Positions 36,456-49,400 of a stretch of 64,000 nt of DNA are shown piece after piece; within the stretch, counting starts at the first letter, position 1, and each line of letters begins with the position of its first letter. Origin of the DNA: Beverwykella pulmonaria. Its lineage: Eukaryota > Ascomycota > Dothideomycetes > Pleosporales > Melanommataceae. A program made the position numbers and the translations under genes. The notes beneath the pieces were generated by a model. It saw only the letters and a program-made list of their open reading frames with translations, was not told the DNA's origin and ran no database searches. The stretch covers positions 1,557,552 to 1,621,551 of the forward strand of contig BCHH01000005.1 in the NCBI GenBank assembly GCA_001599595.1, read 5' to 3'.

Positions 36456-37373
36456 AAAGTCTTCCGTCGGGTTCTTGAATTAAGGCTTTTGGCCGATAGC
36501 ATGGCGCTTGCAGTTCGGACTTGGAGAACACCAGATTCACAAGCAACGCACCCGCATCTTTATCAGCGAGTCCCATGGGCTATATAATTATATTGAATGA
36601 ATGACAAGTATCAACATAGACGTTGTCTTATTCCGTGTTATTGTCTACGGCCTCCCTTCCTGAAGCCATTTGCATTATGTCAATGCCAAGTTGGCAGACG
36701 CAGCAGAGCCTTTCACAGAATCGAATGAACAAAAAGAAGGTCCTGGGTTTTCGTAGGTATTCAGGGGGTTGCATACAATACGCATGCGAGTCGTGAGTTC
36801 AGGGAGTTAGAATCTAGAACCAACTTCTCCGTGAAGAAGAGCAACCCATGCCATTTTCCCCGCAGCTGGTTCTGGTGTAGTTATTCAAGTTCACAATACG
36901 CAGGATGGATACAAGCAATATGCGATGGCGCTAGACCTGAAGGGCATGGTTGACCCGCGATATGCAGCAAGGCCGATATTGTAATTTCTAAACTTTGTGT
37001 GACTATCTGTGGACTGCTAGAGCGTTCCATTATTCGTACAGAATACGCATGGTACATGGACGGATCTGGGGAAGGTTTCGGAGATGCGAAGGGCATAATG
37101 ATATATGCTTAAGCCCTGAGTTGTTAGGCGAGATGTAGTATAGTAAATGGATATTAGCTGGTAGATTTACCTAGATGGGCTGTTGAAGAATTGGGAAGAT
37201 GGTTATTGCATTATTTCTGATCCTGAGAGACAGACATACTACAGCCATAGGGAAACATATAAATTGCGATGAATATATGGTATTATATGACTAACCCAAC
37301 CATACGCCACGAATGCAGCCCAGAACTAGTCCCATAACGCCGTCTACCAAGAGATGATCGATAAAACGGGAAG
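36456..37373. other. Convergent intergenic region, no supported gene
   Basis: The 918-bp stretch between two convergent MFS genes looks AT-rich. No coding signal, repeat or RNA gene was recognised. Confidence 0.5.
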
Positions 37374-39178
37374 CTACATCATAGTAGGATACTGACTCCT
37401 CTTCCTAATCGCAGGACCAAACTTGTAAAACACGAAAGGAATGGGGAGCATAGCGACGGAGAGGAAGCCGAGGAGGCTGGTCGCCCAGCCTACTCCGAGA
37501 GCTTTGTACACTGCCGTTCATCAGCATTTCCATGAGAATCGCAGCGGTGTGGGGAGAGGGATACGTACTCTGCACCGTAAACAATGGAAACACAGCTCCT
37601 AGCGTATATCTAAAGATGCCGTTCGCTGCTACCGCCGAAGACCCGTTCAGGGGCCCATATACATCGATTGTGTACAGTGCCGCGGAAGTCTGGCATTTGC
37701 AGTCAGCTATCATGCTTTTCCAAATCTCGGACGAATTAAAGTCTGAGCACTCACAAAAAGACACAAATTCCCCCATGCAAACGGCACTGCGGCCCCCACC
37801 AGCACTCCCCAATTGCACCCCTTATCCGCCGCCCACCCAAACCAAAACAGCCCAATCGGAATACCAAAACTGCCAATCATGGCATTATACAATCTATGCT
37901 CCGGCTGTGCATGCGCATTCCCACTAGCAATCGCTTTACGGTGCTTGGCTTGGTAAATTTTCCGGTCGATGACGACGCCGGTTATGGCAGCGAGCAATAC
38001 GCCGAGCCCAATGCCGAGGAATGTGAGGCCGGTTTGGGACACGGTGAAAGAGTAGGGCGCTTGCTGGAAGACATAGGGGAAGGCGGCAAAGAAGAGGAAG
38101 AGAACCGCGAAGGCGAAGGCTGTGTAAAGGGAGAAGAAAAAGACTACAGGCTGGAACTTGTAAGCTTTCTTGTATGGGAACGAGAGGATGCGTTGGTGGG
38201 CTTACCTCTGTGAACAGCATATGAAGCGGCCGGAGGAAGTTCTGCACAAGCGAGGACTTGACTGCTGCTGCCCCTGCGTTGTGAGATGGTGGTGGCGATA
38301 TCCCAAGCTTCTTCGCCCTTCGCTTGAGAATGATTGGCTTGTACGTTTCCCGCATAGGGATTGCGATAATGTAGATGGCAAGAGAAATGAAAAGCATGCA
38401 CCATTGCGTCCATCGCCATCCTTTGTACTGCGCTGCGAAGCCGCCAACGATGGGACTAGACGCTATCAATAACTTTTTCAAACCCATAATTGAATAGCAC
38501 TACTTACCCCAATGCCGGCCCGAGGAATGGTGCCATCAAAAACACACTCGTGACAACCGCCCTCTGCCTGGGCAAAAAAAGATCTGCATTAGTCCCCGCG
38601 CCCACAGCCAATGCCGGACTCCCCGTCAAACCCGCGAGAAGCCTGCAAACGATGAGAGACGCCAGACTCTTAGAGAAGCCCGCACCGAGCGTGAACAGCA
38701 TGAAAATCGGTGACGACGTCATATAAACAACCTTCCGCCCAAATTTCTCACTCAGTGGCGCTGATATGATGGGCCCAAAGCCGAGACCAAGAGTGTAGAC
38801 TGTGAGGCCGAGTAGAGCAATAGTGCGCGAGGTGTTGAAGTCCACCATGATGTCGGCGACTGCGGGCGTGTAGACTGATGTGCCGAAGGTGACAGCAAAG
38901 CCGAAGAGGCCTGGAGTTGTGGCGTGGTAGATTCGAAGCCATATCGGCCAGTTGTGGGGGTTTTCTGGGTCGGAGGGGCCATTCCAGTCTGTGATTGATG
39001 TGGGATGTGAGCCTTGAATGTCCTCCTCTTCTTTATTGATAGAGATTTGTGGAGAGAGTTGGTCTGTTGGGGTTGGAGGCTGTATAATTTTCTGGTCATG
39101 CTCTTGGAATACATCGCCCTTCTCTATATCACTGAGTGATGAGGATTCGTTGTTGTCGTGAAGATCGGGAGTATCCAT
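37374..39178 (-). CDS. MFS transporter, DHA1 family (Tpo/Flu1-like)
   Basis: Five exons: 39178-38508, 38455-38206, 38150-37755, 37689-37569 and 37510-37374. They give 524 residues in phase. The N-terminus is acidic and disordered; TM1 is preceded by the family hallmark NPHNWPIW. Also present are PLSEKFGRKVVY (loop 2-3), GPIVGGFAAQYKGWRWTQW, RETYKPIILKRRAKKLG before the central loop, GNLCLF, and the end MYKALGVGWATSLLGF with PFVFYKFG. It is expected to be a plasma membrane proton-coupled exporter of polyamines or drugs. It shares overall architecture with the gene at 15154-17458, but the sequences are clearly different, so this is not a recent local duplicate. Confidence 0.93.
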
Positions 39179-40670
39179 TGCTTGGAGTCAGTGCTGAAAA
39201 ACAGGAGATAAACAGATGATGTCTTCTGAATGACAGAAGATGTGAATATCTCGGCAAAATTAGTACGCAAAGTTCAAAAATATAGTACAATGTGAGAGGT
39301 AGCAGCGGCAGCAACGTCTCAAAATATACTCCTTCTCTCTCGCGTTCTCTCTCTCAAACATCGGTATATCCTCACCACTTCCTCCGACATGACAAACTCA
39401 ATCGCCCCCGCCTTCGATGTGCAGATGTCGCAATGGGATCACTCATCGCAATTAAACACTATACGTGCGTTGCGAGGCTCGATATTTGGTGGAGGGCGTG
39501 ACTGGCATTCTTTCCCTCGGTAAAGGTTGTGATAAGTAATCATCCGTGCTCTTGGATGTTGGGGTAAAGTCTGAACCGAGTAGGCTTCCCCTTAGTGTGG
39601 AATGTTCAGTAATACTCAGAATGGCTATCTCTCGGAATTCCGGACAGGATATAGGGTGTATTGCGAGCGAAAGTGCGATCGCCGTGACGCAGTGGATAAG
39701 GGTGGTTTGAGCTGCTGGCTTACTGCATCGTTTCCACCGCCGCCAAAACATTTCTTGTAGGCTACCAATTAAGATCTGAATAAAGGATAAGAGGTTCAAC
39801 CTCGCCCTACACCGTTACCCCAGGAAACAGTATCAGCAGAATTATTGCCGTTATGATGTTTTTTTATTTTTTTTATTTTCGAGGCTAAAAAGTGCTGTAT
39901 GCGGTATCGGAACTAGAAACGAGATGGAAGGCTGCTTTGCAGACTTTATAGTATCCCGCTATTGTGAAAATTAAGATTTCTCCAGCTGCCAACATTGTGA
40001 GAGAGTTTTATTATCCAGATTAAAGACTTGTCCAATCATTCTTTTGATCATTTCACAAAAAGGTTGCGAATAGCTTGCAAACCCACTTCGTACTTAGGCC
40101 GAGGGACACATCTAGTTGTTTGAAATCAATCCCAGAGGCTACGTCATGTCTGCCCTAGCTATATTCGCCTTACTCGATATCACCCTTTCGACTCCACTCA
40201 ATGTATTACAATGACTATCTGAGAGCTAGTCGCTCCTGTCATTGATTTAATCATAAGAGCGGCGTGAGCGGCTTTCCGTTAGCATCTATCTGCACGAGAA
40301 CATTTCCTACACCCTACCCATAAACATAAATCTAGCTACAAGCCAATAGGACTAACTTTATTCTGTGCTGCCCCCGTGTATCTACCAGGAGGCAGCATGA
40401 ACTCTCCTATAAACCTTGTAATATTTCTTTGTAAGCAACAACATGCGCTAGAACTGTTTGGGAACTCTTCCTCTTCGCACAGTACACAAAAGGCCATTCG
40501 CGAGAGACATATTGATGCCGTGAAGAAAACGGCCTAGCTGCGCCACTTATTAATCGCGCGGAACAATGTGCTATATCTCTCGTGACTGTTCAAGGGATCC
40601 CTAATCTCTACAGGGAGACGTTGCGGCGATCTAGGCTCTTTCTTCCAGAAGAACTGAACGTGTCGAAAGG
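39179..40670. other. Intergenic, no supported gene
   Basis: This is the upstream region of the MFS gene and the 3' flank of the NLR gene. T-rich and A-rich runs occur near 39858-39885. A frame at 39452-39799 on the minus strand has no recognisable features. Nothing else was seen. Confidence 0.45.
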
Positions 40671-43600
40671 TCAAGAATTTCGACTGCGAGGGCCGGCATC
40701 GGATTGGCTTCTCGTGAACTCGCTTGTAGCAGAGGTTCTTGGAACGGCAGTAGATTGGATAACATGCGGACTGGAGTCGCGATGCATGGCCACTATAGAA
40801 CATGTCAGTGAGAAAATGATAAAGGCTAGAGAGTGCTTACATGTGGATGAGCGACGACGACTTGCCGCCGCTTGCAGAAGTGCTTGAATAGTGTGATCCT
40901 GACTCTCAAGCGCGTAGTATGATGCATTTCGGCCTTGGTAGTCCGCGACTGTCTGATCGGCGTCTCGCTCGAGAAGACATTTGACGATGGAAGCATGCCC
41001 TTTCTCTATGGCGTATATCAGAGGCGAGATATGCAAGTCATCGGTGCAGTTCACAGTAGTGCCGTGATCAAGAAGTAAGCGAACAGCGTCGACGTGTCCA
41101 CCTCGAATAGCCCAGAAAAGAGGCGTGCGTAACTTTACAGTTAGGGCATTGACATCAGCCCCACGGCTAAGAAGGATCTCGGCTACTTCTAATTTACCGG
41201 CCTCTACCGCATATGTGAGTGGAGTTCGACTTGCAGGTCCTTCATCTCGATCGTCGACATTGACACCGGCTTCAAGCAGGAGAAGGACTACTCCGACTTG
41301 TCCCCCTGCTGCTGCGTATGAAAGCGTGGTGCGCATAGTAGTTCCCTGGAAGTCGGGGTATTTCTCGAGGAGAACACGAACTACTGCTTCATGGCCGTTA
41401 TAGGCAGCAATCTGGAGGGCATTTTCCTGAACCTCTCCGCTCGCAGCAGACTCAGTAGAGGAAGAAGATGAAACTGTGGCTCCTCTTCGTAATAGAAAAT
41501 CGACACCTGCAACATTGCCCTTCTCGGCGCATTCGAACAGTGCAGTTTTTCCCTCGTCGTTGCGTGCTTCAATCTCGGCACCATACTCTGTCAAGATCTT
41601 CAGCGTCGCCTCGTCGCCTCTTTCAGCTGCGAGAAATAAAGCCGTGCGCCCTTCTCGGTCTCGTGATGTGACGTTACTCCCGTTTGCTAGCAGTAGTTTT
41701 ACCATGGATGTGCGCCCATAAGCCGAGGCGTAATGCAGTGCGGTCATAGAATCTGAGTCTTTAGAGTTAAGATACGTCCCACGTTCAAGCATAATCTTAA
41801 CAATCTCTTCAAACCCTAGTTTTGCCGCCACCAGCAAAGCCTCCACCTCTTGATGTTCAATCCCGCACTCTAAGAGCAGCTCGACAATTCCACTGTGCCC
41901 AGAAGTCGCGGCAGCCAGTAGTGCGTTCCCTTCGCTGAATATGCCGTCCGGACTAAGGCGAAGAAGATCAGAGATGACATGTGGGTGGTTCTCGGCAGCA
42001 GCATAGTCAAATGCTGACTTTCCAAAGTCATCTAGTTGCGCCGGGTCAGCTCCCACTGATAGAAGCTTGACTACAATAGGTGCATTTCCAGCCTTGGCAG
42101 CTAGATGAATTGCCGCTCTGCCGTCCTTGTCCAGGGAATTGACGTTCGCACCATGAGCCAATATTTCGTCCACAATTTTTTGAGATCGACACCTTTCACA
42201 TGCAGAGTGAAGTGGGGTTCTTCCCCAAGAATCTGTCATCTGTGCACAGAGTAATTCATCGTCCCCTTGAAGAATTAACTTTGCTGCTCTTTCTACTCCA
42301 AAATATGCCGCGAGGTGTAGACCAGAAAGGTCCTTGGGATACTCGCGCGATGACTCGGTACCTTGGGTGTTCGAGGCGTACATGATTTGTACGAAAGCGG
42401 CCCGCTTCAGAGGGTTGGAGAGAAATTCCATGATCCCTTTTGGGACTCGTCCCTGCCAATACTCTTTCACATGATCACCCCAATATCTCGCAACATATAC
42501 TGCAAGAGGATAGCGCTTGAGTCTGCGTTGAAGAGCTGCGCTGTCTGGACAAGGGCCATTTGCAAATTCCGCGTAATGAAGGTAGGTTAGAAGACTATAA
42601 GCCAGGACTTTCGGTCCACGAGGGAAAAGGGACTGTCTGAGGGCATTCAAATACTGGCTGAGTGAGGCGTGTGCAAGAAGTACCAGGTGACGATCCTTGT
42701 CGATGGAGACTAGATCCATGCATACGTCTTCGAAGAATCGAGCTGGCGGGATTCGGTCGGGATCAATATCATCGGCGTCAAGAATAGGGTCTACCGCTAA
42801 GGCATGCTGCAGCTCCTTCACAGTCAAAGGTTGCTCGCAGTAGGACAACCACATGAAGATTCTCATTGCGAGTCGGCTCTTGCTCGAGGATTGATCACGG
42901 ATTCGCTGCAGGATCCCGTTGTACACGTCATCAAGATCAGCTGGCATCTCTTCGAGGGCAGTCTTTAGTTCGCTAACCGACGTCTGTTCGAGAAGACCTT
43001 GCATCGATAGATAAACGAAAAGAAACCTGTGTGTTGTCAGATTGTAGGCACAGAAACAAAATTTCTTGATCTTCAAGAGCAGAATAGCACACTTACAGGC
43101 CATTCGCCTTCTCGATCAAACATTTTGCGATTCGAGTTTCCAGTTCTTCATCGACCATGTCCCGGAGTTCTGGATGATTAGAGAGTACAAGCTCCACATA
43201 TGCCTTAACGTCACCAGGCGCTGCCTCTACATGTATGTTTGATTTTCCCTGAAAGAGGTCTTGGAATTTCGGTTCAGGTCTGCTCATGACTAGAAGCCGG
43301 CATTTGGACTTCATGACGCGACGGATCGCTTCATGAAGACTATCCTGATATTCGGGCGCACATTCATCAAGGCCTAGAATCTATCAGTTTCCGAAAGGTG
43401 GTGCAAATACGGACCGTGGACTGACCATCTAGGCAAATGAGTGTTCGTTTAAATTCCGAAGCAACGTCAAGCAACGCCGCAAATAATTCCCCAGTCTCCG
43501 GACCCTTCCTGGGTTTTAGTGTATCCCATGACCCACTTAGTTCGTTCTCTCTGTAACGCTCGTGTAATTGCTGGAGAGAGGTAGGGACTTTGCGCTGGTG

Positions 43601-44637
43601 AGCACAAAGTTGTTTCAAGAGGCACGAAATGACGTCTCTGGAAGAAGCTTTCGTTTTGTAGTCAAAGTAGAAATATGCCACTCCAATCGCGGGGTCCTTC
43701 CTAGTTTCCGCGAGAATATATTCCACAGCAGTGGCCCTAGACGAGTAAGTCTAAAGGAGCCTCCATGTCTAGTGCGAATAACTTACATCAGAACGGACTT
43801 TCCAGACCCAGGAACACCCTATGGGCGTAAGTATGAAATATAGGCGCAGTTAGCGAACATCAACTTACATGACACCAAAGAACGTTGCTTGGCCGAATTT
43901 TGGGAATGGGATGGCCAAGCCAGCTCTTGAATAAGTCCGACTCGAGAAACCATGCTCCGGTATGAGGCGCGCGGACGCGCGAAAGCTCGTGATGTCGACT
44001 TTGGTAATCGAACCCAGTCAGCCAGTCAAGGATAGGAAAGAGTTGATCATCAGATTCCCGTGGTGTCATGAAGCTACTGTTGGGAATGTCGGTCGGCGAT
44101 ATCTGACCTCGCAGTTGCGAGTTCATGCGGGATGTTGCCTGAAAAAGCTGGCTGACCCCGGAAAGTTAGCGATAATGTGAAGCGATCTATATTTGAGTAA
44201 TAATACTAGATGCTTTGAAATACAACTTACATGGTCATCAACAGCCGCAATTCCTTTTGATACACGTGTAAGGACTGAACGAGTTTCTCAACTTCACGTT
44301 GGCGGATAGAGTACGTGAAAGACTTCAATCTGCTCAACCTACGGCCCCCTGGATTCTGCTTTTGCTCCAGCTCTTTCAGTAACTGCTGGCATCCTGAGAG
44401 GTTGGCTAGGATGCGAGACTTGCTGTGATCGCCTTGATGTTCAATGAAGCCCGTCTGTGATTCGAGTTGCCTGAGCTGTTCTAAGACCAGCTGCATGTTA
44501 TGGAGCTCGGACACTAGTTCCATGCCAGGCTTGCTGCCATCTTTTGTTCCGACCGCCCATTTCCGGTAGTCCTGTATCTGTCGGGATATAGATTCAGATA
44601 GGCCAATCACTGTGGACACAATTGAGATCGGCTCCAT
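40671..44637 (-). CDS. NLR-like receptor: fungal STAND N-terminal domain, NACHT NTPase, ankyrin repeats
   Basis: Seven exons: 44637-44231, 44151-43869, 43818-43787, 43736-43426, 43373-43097, 43026-40841 and 40792-40671. They give 1,205 residues in phase. Residues 1-135 are a helical N-terminal domain starting MEPISIVSTVIGLSESI, of the type often found in fungal STAND proteins (Helo-like or related; exact class uncertain). The NACHT part has Walker A GVPGSGKS (231-238, mostly encoded by a 32-nt exon), a Walker B-type LICLDGLDE near 341-348, and a sensor-like LLVMSRPEPK. A winged-helix-like stretch follows (LTVKELQHALAVD). The C-terminal half holds about 14-15 ankyrin repeats with many intact G-TPLH-A cores. 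The last short intron (48 bp) keeps the frame if retained. Such proteins act in non-self recognition and regulated cell death in fungi. The ATG at 44637 is preferred over an in-frame one at 44826. Confidence 0.9.
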
Positions 44638-45107
44638 TGCTAGAAGCGCGCGACTTGGCCGGCTCAAATATAGAACAAAGAGGAGTGGTACATGGTGGGA
44701 GGTAAAGTTCGTTGCCTGTTGGCAGTCGCTGCTCACTTGGTGAGCGGAGAGTGGGGATGATGAGACCGGAAAGAACGAGCTGATTGTCGGGCTGAGCCAC
44801 CCGAGGCTTAGCCAATCAGCTGACACACTAGTTCACGCCTGACCATAGCAACGCCACACTAAAGCTCGATAACAAACTAAATATTCAGGCTACGGATATC
44901 AATAGCTACGCTGGAAGGTGGTATCTCAATATGAGACCATAATTTCACTTCATGTTCCTATATGCCATTTTCCGCATTGGGCTGCTGATCATTCAAAGCC
45001 GAGGGGCAAAGAATTGACTCCGCTCTTCTGTGTTCTACGAGATCTACCTGAAGGGCATTCGTGGTAGATCGCGAAGTTGTTGCACCTTGGTGTCAACATG
45101 GAGTATT
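44638..45107. other. Intergenic, upstream of the NLR gene
   Basis: These 470 bp hold the likely NLR promoter and the 3' flank of the unknown gene. The stretch could partly be coding if the NLR starts at 44826. No motif was recognised. Confidence 0.45.
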
Positions 45108-45977
45108 TCACTCCTCGGCGTGAGTATCAACACCCCAGATAGGCGCGAGAGCCTGGTCGAGTTCTCTACCATGCGCATATCGTCCAAGGAAGTCCATTTC
45201 CAGCTTTGTTTCGCCATGGAGCGGGTCAGCGTTGGGATCAAAGTTGATCGGATCATCAGGAGCCTTCCCGAACACCCTCTTAAACGTCTGGCTGGTGTTG
45301 TAGGTAAATCCTCCATCAAACTCCAGGTTAAAGTCGGCCTTGAAAGGGCGTTGGTCTGAACGTTTGAGCAGCATAGCGGTGCGGAAGAAAGGTGTCACCC
45401 CACTCCGTTGGCTTTTGTTCTGTGTGAACCGAAAGAAGACCTCATCATGCCTCTTCTCCCGGTCGTTATATCCCGGCCAAGACTCGACCTTCTCAAAGTA
45501 TTGCTGCTCATGTGCTACAGCCTTTTCGTTCGAGAACTTTGCTACCAGCTCCCCAGGGCCTGCGCTTCCACCGCCACTTGTTTCAACGCCTTTGGTGTTG
45601 GTGACATCTGCCTTGGAGAAGTTGTATCGCCGGCGGACGTACGGGGCGTATGCCTTTACGTCTGGCGACCCGTGGCCGCCCTGCGTGAATTTGAAGCTCG
45701 TCTGTAACGACTTGACCACACTGTTATCCTCCTTCGAGTGTACCTCGTACTCAAAAATTATCAGCGACGCCGGTTCGCTCTTCGGTCCATCAAGATGTCC
45801 ATGGAGGCAGGTGGCGAGCTTCACGTAGACTGAGAACGCTGTCTCTTCTCGATAGGTGGCTATATCTCGCTGTACCTCGTCCTTGGGAAAGTTGTACGTC
45901 TTCAACTCGCCTTCGCTGTGCTCAGCCTCAACAATAGCGTATTGGTGAGGGTTCTGGAGCTCGGTTTGGGAGGGCAT
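45108..45977 (-). CDS. Hypothetical protein of 289 residues beside the NLR and ankyrin-S8 genes
   Basis: One uninterrupted frame from the ATG at 45977; an in-frame ATG at 46058 would add 27 residues of low quality. The family is not recognised. Composition is that of a soluble, mixed alpha/beta protein with many alternating hydrophobic and charged stretches: YAIVEAEHSEGEL, then ASLIIFEYEVHS, then RRRYNFSKADV, then FFRTAMLLKRSDQ, then FNLEFDGGFTYN. A Gly/Ser-rich loop (ETSGGGSAGPGE) falls near the middle. No signal peptide or membrane segment is visible. It is divergent from the ankyrin-S8 protease with 430 bp between the starts, and points the same way as the NLR. That position suggests, without proof, a partner or substrate within one recognition locus. 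Confidence 0.82.
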   Translation of the reverse strand: MPSQTELQNPHQYAIVEAEHSEGELKTYNFPKDEVQRDIATYREETAFSVYVKLATCLHGHLDGPKSEPASLIIFEYEVHSKEDNSVVKSLQTSFKFTQGGHGSPDVKAYAPYVRRRYNFSKADVTNTKGVETSGGGSAGPGELVAKFSNEKAVAHEQQYFEKVESWPGYNDREKRHDEVFFRFTQNKSQRSGVTPFFRTAMLLKRSDQRPFKADFNLEFDGGFTYNTSQTFKRVFGKAPDDPINFDPNADPLHGETKLEMDFLGRYAHGRELDQALAPIWGVDTHAEE

Positions 45978-46407
45978 CGTGGATGGGCGGATGGGGAGAT
46001 GGGGTGCCTGGTCTTTTGTCAGCTTTCTTCTCGCGGAGGAAAGGTCATCGCATACCAAATTCTACGCGTTCTATAGGAGAAAGAAGTACTTTCCAGCGAG
46101 CGCCTAAGTGGCTGAGAGCTGAACTCCATGTTGTCCCCACTAGCAGCCATCGTGTGGCGCAAGGGCGACTAGGGTTGGAAACGATGCGTGGCAGGCTGCA
46201 TGACTAGCGCCTTCGAAAAGTCCGGAAAATCGGGCTAGCTGTGAAAAACATCAATTGCCGTCCTTTTCTGTCGCTGTGTCACGGTGTCGCTGGAGGACGA
46301 TAGTAAAGGGTACGAGATAAGGAGTCGGCCTCGCTGTCGTGTTATGTGCGCTAACGCTCTTAGGTAGAGTCACTTCGGCCCGACTTGCACAAGACCTTGG
46401 AGTCGCC
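45978..46407. promoter_or_regulatory. Shared divergent promoter (289-residue unknown / ankyrin-S8 gene)
   Basis: Only 430 bp separate the two start codons, so the genes probably share a control region. No specific motif was recognised. Confidence 0.5.
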
Positions 46408-49400
46408 ATGCCTCCCAGGAAGTCACCCATTCAACTCATCCGCACATCGATTCAAGAGCGAGATCAAAATGCCTTCTGCGAAGCTGTCCAGCACATTAAG
46501 CCGGGCGCCTTTGTCATCGAGAGCTGGCACGAGTGTCTCAAAAGCGTGCTTAGTCCGGAGTTCCCCGAAGCAGACAGCCCATCCTTCTATCTTGAGGGCC
46601 TATTGCGCCATGGCGGGGATGAAAACGACTCCCATCGCCGGCTTCTTTTAAATGATGAAATCGCCAGGCTCGGCAGATTCGAAGACACCGAAGAGGAATA
46701 TCGCGATGAGGAGATGGGCCAGATCGCGGAACGAATCTTGAAAGAAACATTGAATCTATATCCTGAGCTGGCTTGGACCGTCGCCGCAGATACAGGCCGT
46801 ACACTATTTCACAAGGCCGCGGAAGCAGGGGCGTGCAACGTCATCGAAATAGTAGGAAACTTCATCCGTCAGCGTCGAGGCTTGGAGGGCATTCAGACTA
46901 CCGTACGAGTAAGAGATGGGGTCAATGGTCAAACCGCACTTGTGATTGCGGTTAGGGGGAATAAGAACTCGGCGGTAAAATCTGTGAAAGCGCTCATGGA
47001 TCTCGATCCAGATCAACTTGACGAGAGTAATCCCAACGCTTCGGCAGATCTCGAGTATGGGGTTGAAGGGGGGAAGTTGCATATCTTGAAAACCCTACTA
47101 CAAGATAGAGCTCATTTAGTCACGACAGCATTGTTCCAAAGGGCGCTATCTGATGCGAAATATGACATCCTCGAGTATTTGGTGGATTTGCGGCCCGAAC
47201 TGCTCCTGGATACAACCGCCAATTTTCTCCTCACAGCTGTCAAGAAGGGTCAAGTCAAAGTCGTCAGTCTCTTGATCGAGAAGGTTCCTGAGCTTACCTC
47301 TCAATTTGAATTGGAAAAAAGAAAACGCCGATATTTGCTGTCGTTCAACACGGACAGATATTTCTCCGCAGAACAGGGAGCACGAGCTAAAATCCGTGAT
47401 CTGCTATTGCCAGTGATTATCGAAAGAAACCCCATATCGAGGATCAGAGAACTTCTTTCCGACTCATCGGGTATGTCTCCCCTGTATCTTGATTTTAATC
47501 TCTCTAATCGCGACTAGAGTTACGTCGTAAGTCCGCATCTAGGTCATTATTTGGGGCTGTCATCGCTGCCGAGGCTGCATCCAAATATATTCGAAATTGT
47601 CTAACGACCAGTTTTCGTCTCTAGGAAAGGAGATATGTCTTGATTTATCAGCATACACTTATGATAGCGAAGGACTACAGAGATTTCTTGACTTCGTCAA
47701 GGCCGATCTCTCCGTCAGACCAGTGGGGGAGACGCCCCCTGAAAATATCCTGTCTGCCGTCACCAGACTTTTGCAGGAATATAACATTGGATCTACTCCC
47801 GAAATAGAGGATTATATCAGCCAAGGGCTCGCGATAGTAGCAAGTCTACCTATATCAAGCCAAGGTCAATCTGGTAATGGATTTCTTGTACCCATAGGTG
47901 GCAAAACTCCACCGTACCGATCAATCATAGGCGACGAAACTACTGGGCCCCCCTCCGATATATCTGGCCATTCGACTGATGACCCAAGACAGTCTGGGAA
48001 GCCATCACCATCGTTCCGCGTGAATTTCGAGCATACATTGAAATACGTGGAGCTTCCCGCATTTGATTCAATTAACGCAACACAGCGAAAAGAAGCGAAA
48101 GATATACTGGATTGGCTTCGTAGGTGTAAGAACGTTAAGCGGTATGTATGAAGTTCAAACCCCGATGATATAGAATCCAGTCTGATGCGGAGCTGCACGG
48201 TCTAGAATTTTTGAACTACGTGCCAGGGATTCTTTGCTCCTAGCGCATAGCGAGGAAACAATCGAAGCCGCATTACAAGGATTTAACTTACAAGTCCTCG
48301 ATTGGCAAAGACCTGACCTCTCTATTGACACTATTCGATGTGCCGCGCCCAACGTACGAACTCTGCACCTCTATTGTACCGGCAACTGGGCGATAATCGA
48401 TCACTGGACAGGCCCCAATGGAGTTCGCACGTTGACTAAATTGGAAAGGCTTCATCTCACGATCATTGCTGACAATATTACTCCTGCTCGGGCGAAGAAG
48501 TACAAAGAGGAAGCGGAGCGAAGATTAACAAAAGACAATCCAGGCCCAAATCGTAAGTGGGAGAAATTAATTGTAGACATTCGACCTTGGCAGGAAGCAC
48601 GAAATGTACAGGACCAAAATACCACCGCGAAAGAGATCATGACGCCGATCGAAGCGACGAAACTGAATTACTTCCTCCCTTACTATAAGGAGCTTCTGAA
48701 TGATTCCGAATGGGGAGACCATCTAGATCATTGTCGTATCAAAGTCGCCATTATTGACAGCGGTGTGGACCAGGTAAGTCTTTGATTCAGAGTGTCTCTG
48801 AAGCAAAGCTAATGAATAAAAAAAGTGCATTTTCAAAGGCGATGAACGCGATGTGACAGGAGCGAGTTTTGTACACAATCACGATGGCTCAAAAGAAAGT
48901 CCTTGGTGGCTCGCTAGTGATCACCATGGATCTCACATCGCTCATCTTATTGCTCAGCTGGACCCCTGCTGCTCCCTCTACATTGCCAAAGTCACTGAGA
49001 ACAGGACAAGGGTAGATAAAGATCGGGTGACTCAGGTACGTACTCAGCGTTCAGTCGATGCTTTCAATTGACACCCGCTAGGCGATCCGCTGGGCAATCA
49101 ATGAAGAGGTCGATATAATCAACCTGAGTCTAGTACTCTATTCAGGAGATTCGACTCTCCTTGCCGCTATTGAGGACGCGCACAACGCGGGCATCATTGT
49201 CTATTGTGCTACGGCTGACAAAGGCTTTATATCTCAGGATATTTTCCCTGCGAAGTATGCCAGTTCATTTGAATCACTGGTCCCGATTTGCAGTTCGACC
49301 GCGAATGGGCGAATCACAGAATACTCAAGCGAGTCTGCTGCGCAGTATACATTTCAAGGAGAGGACATTGTTGCAGGGGAAACACAAGTTTCGGGCAGTT

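Noticed and set aside
39452..39799. 115-codon minus-strand frame as a transposase relic
   Set aside because: No motif or catalytic residue pattern could be matched, and no terminal repeats were seen.
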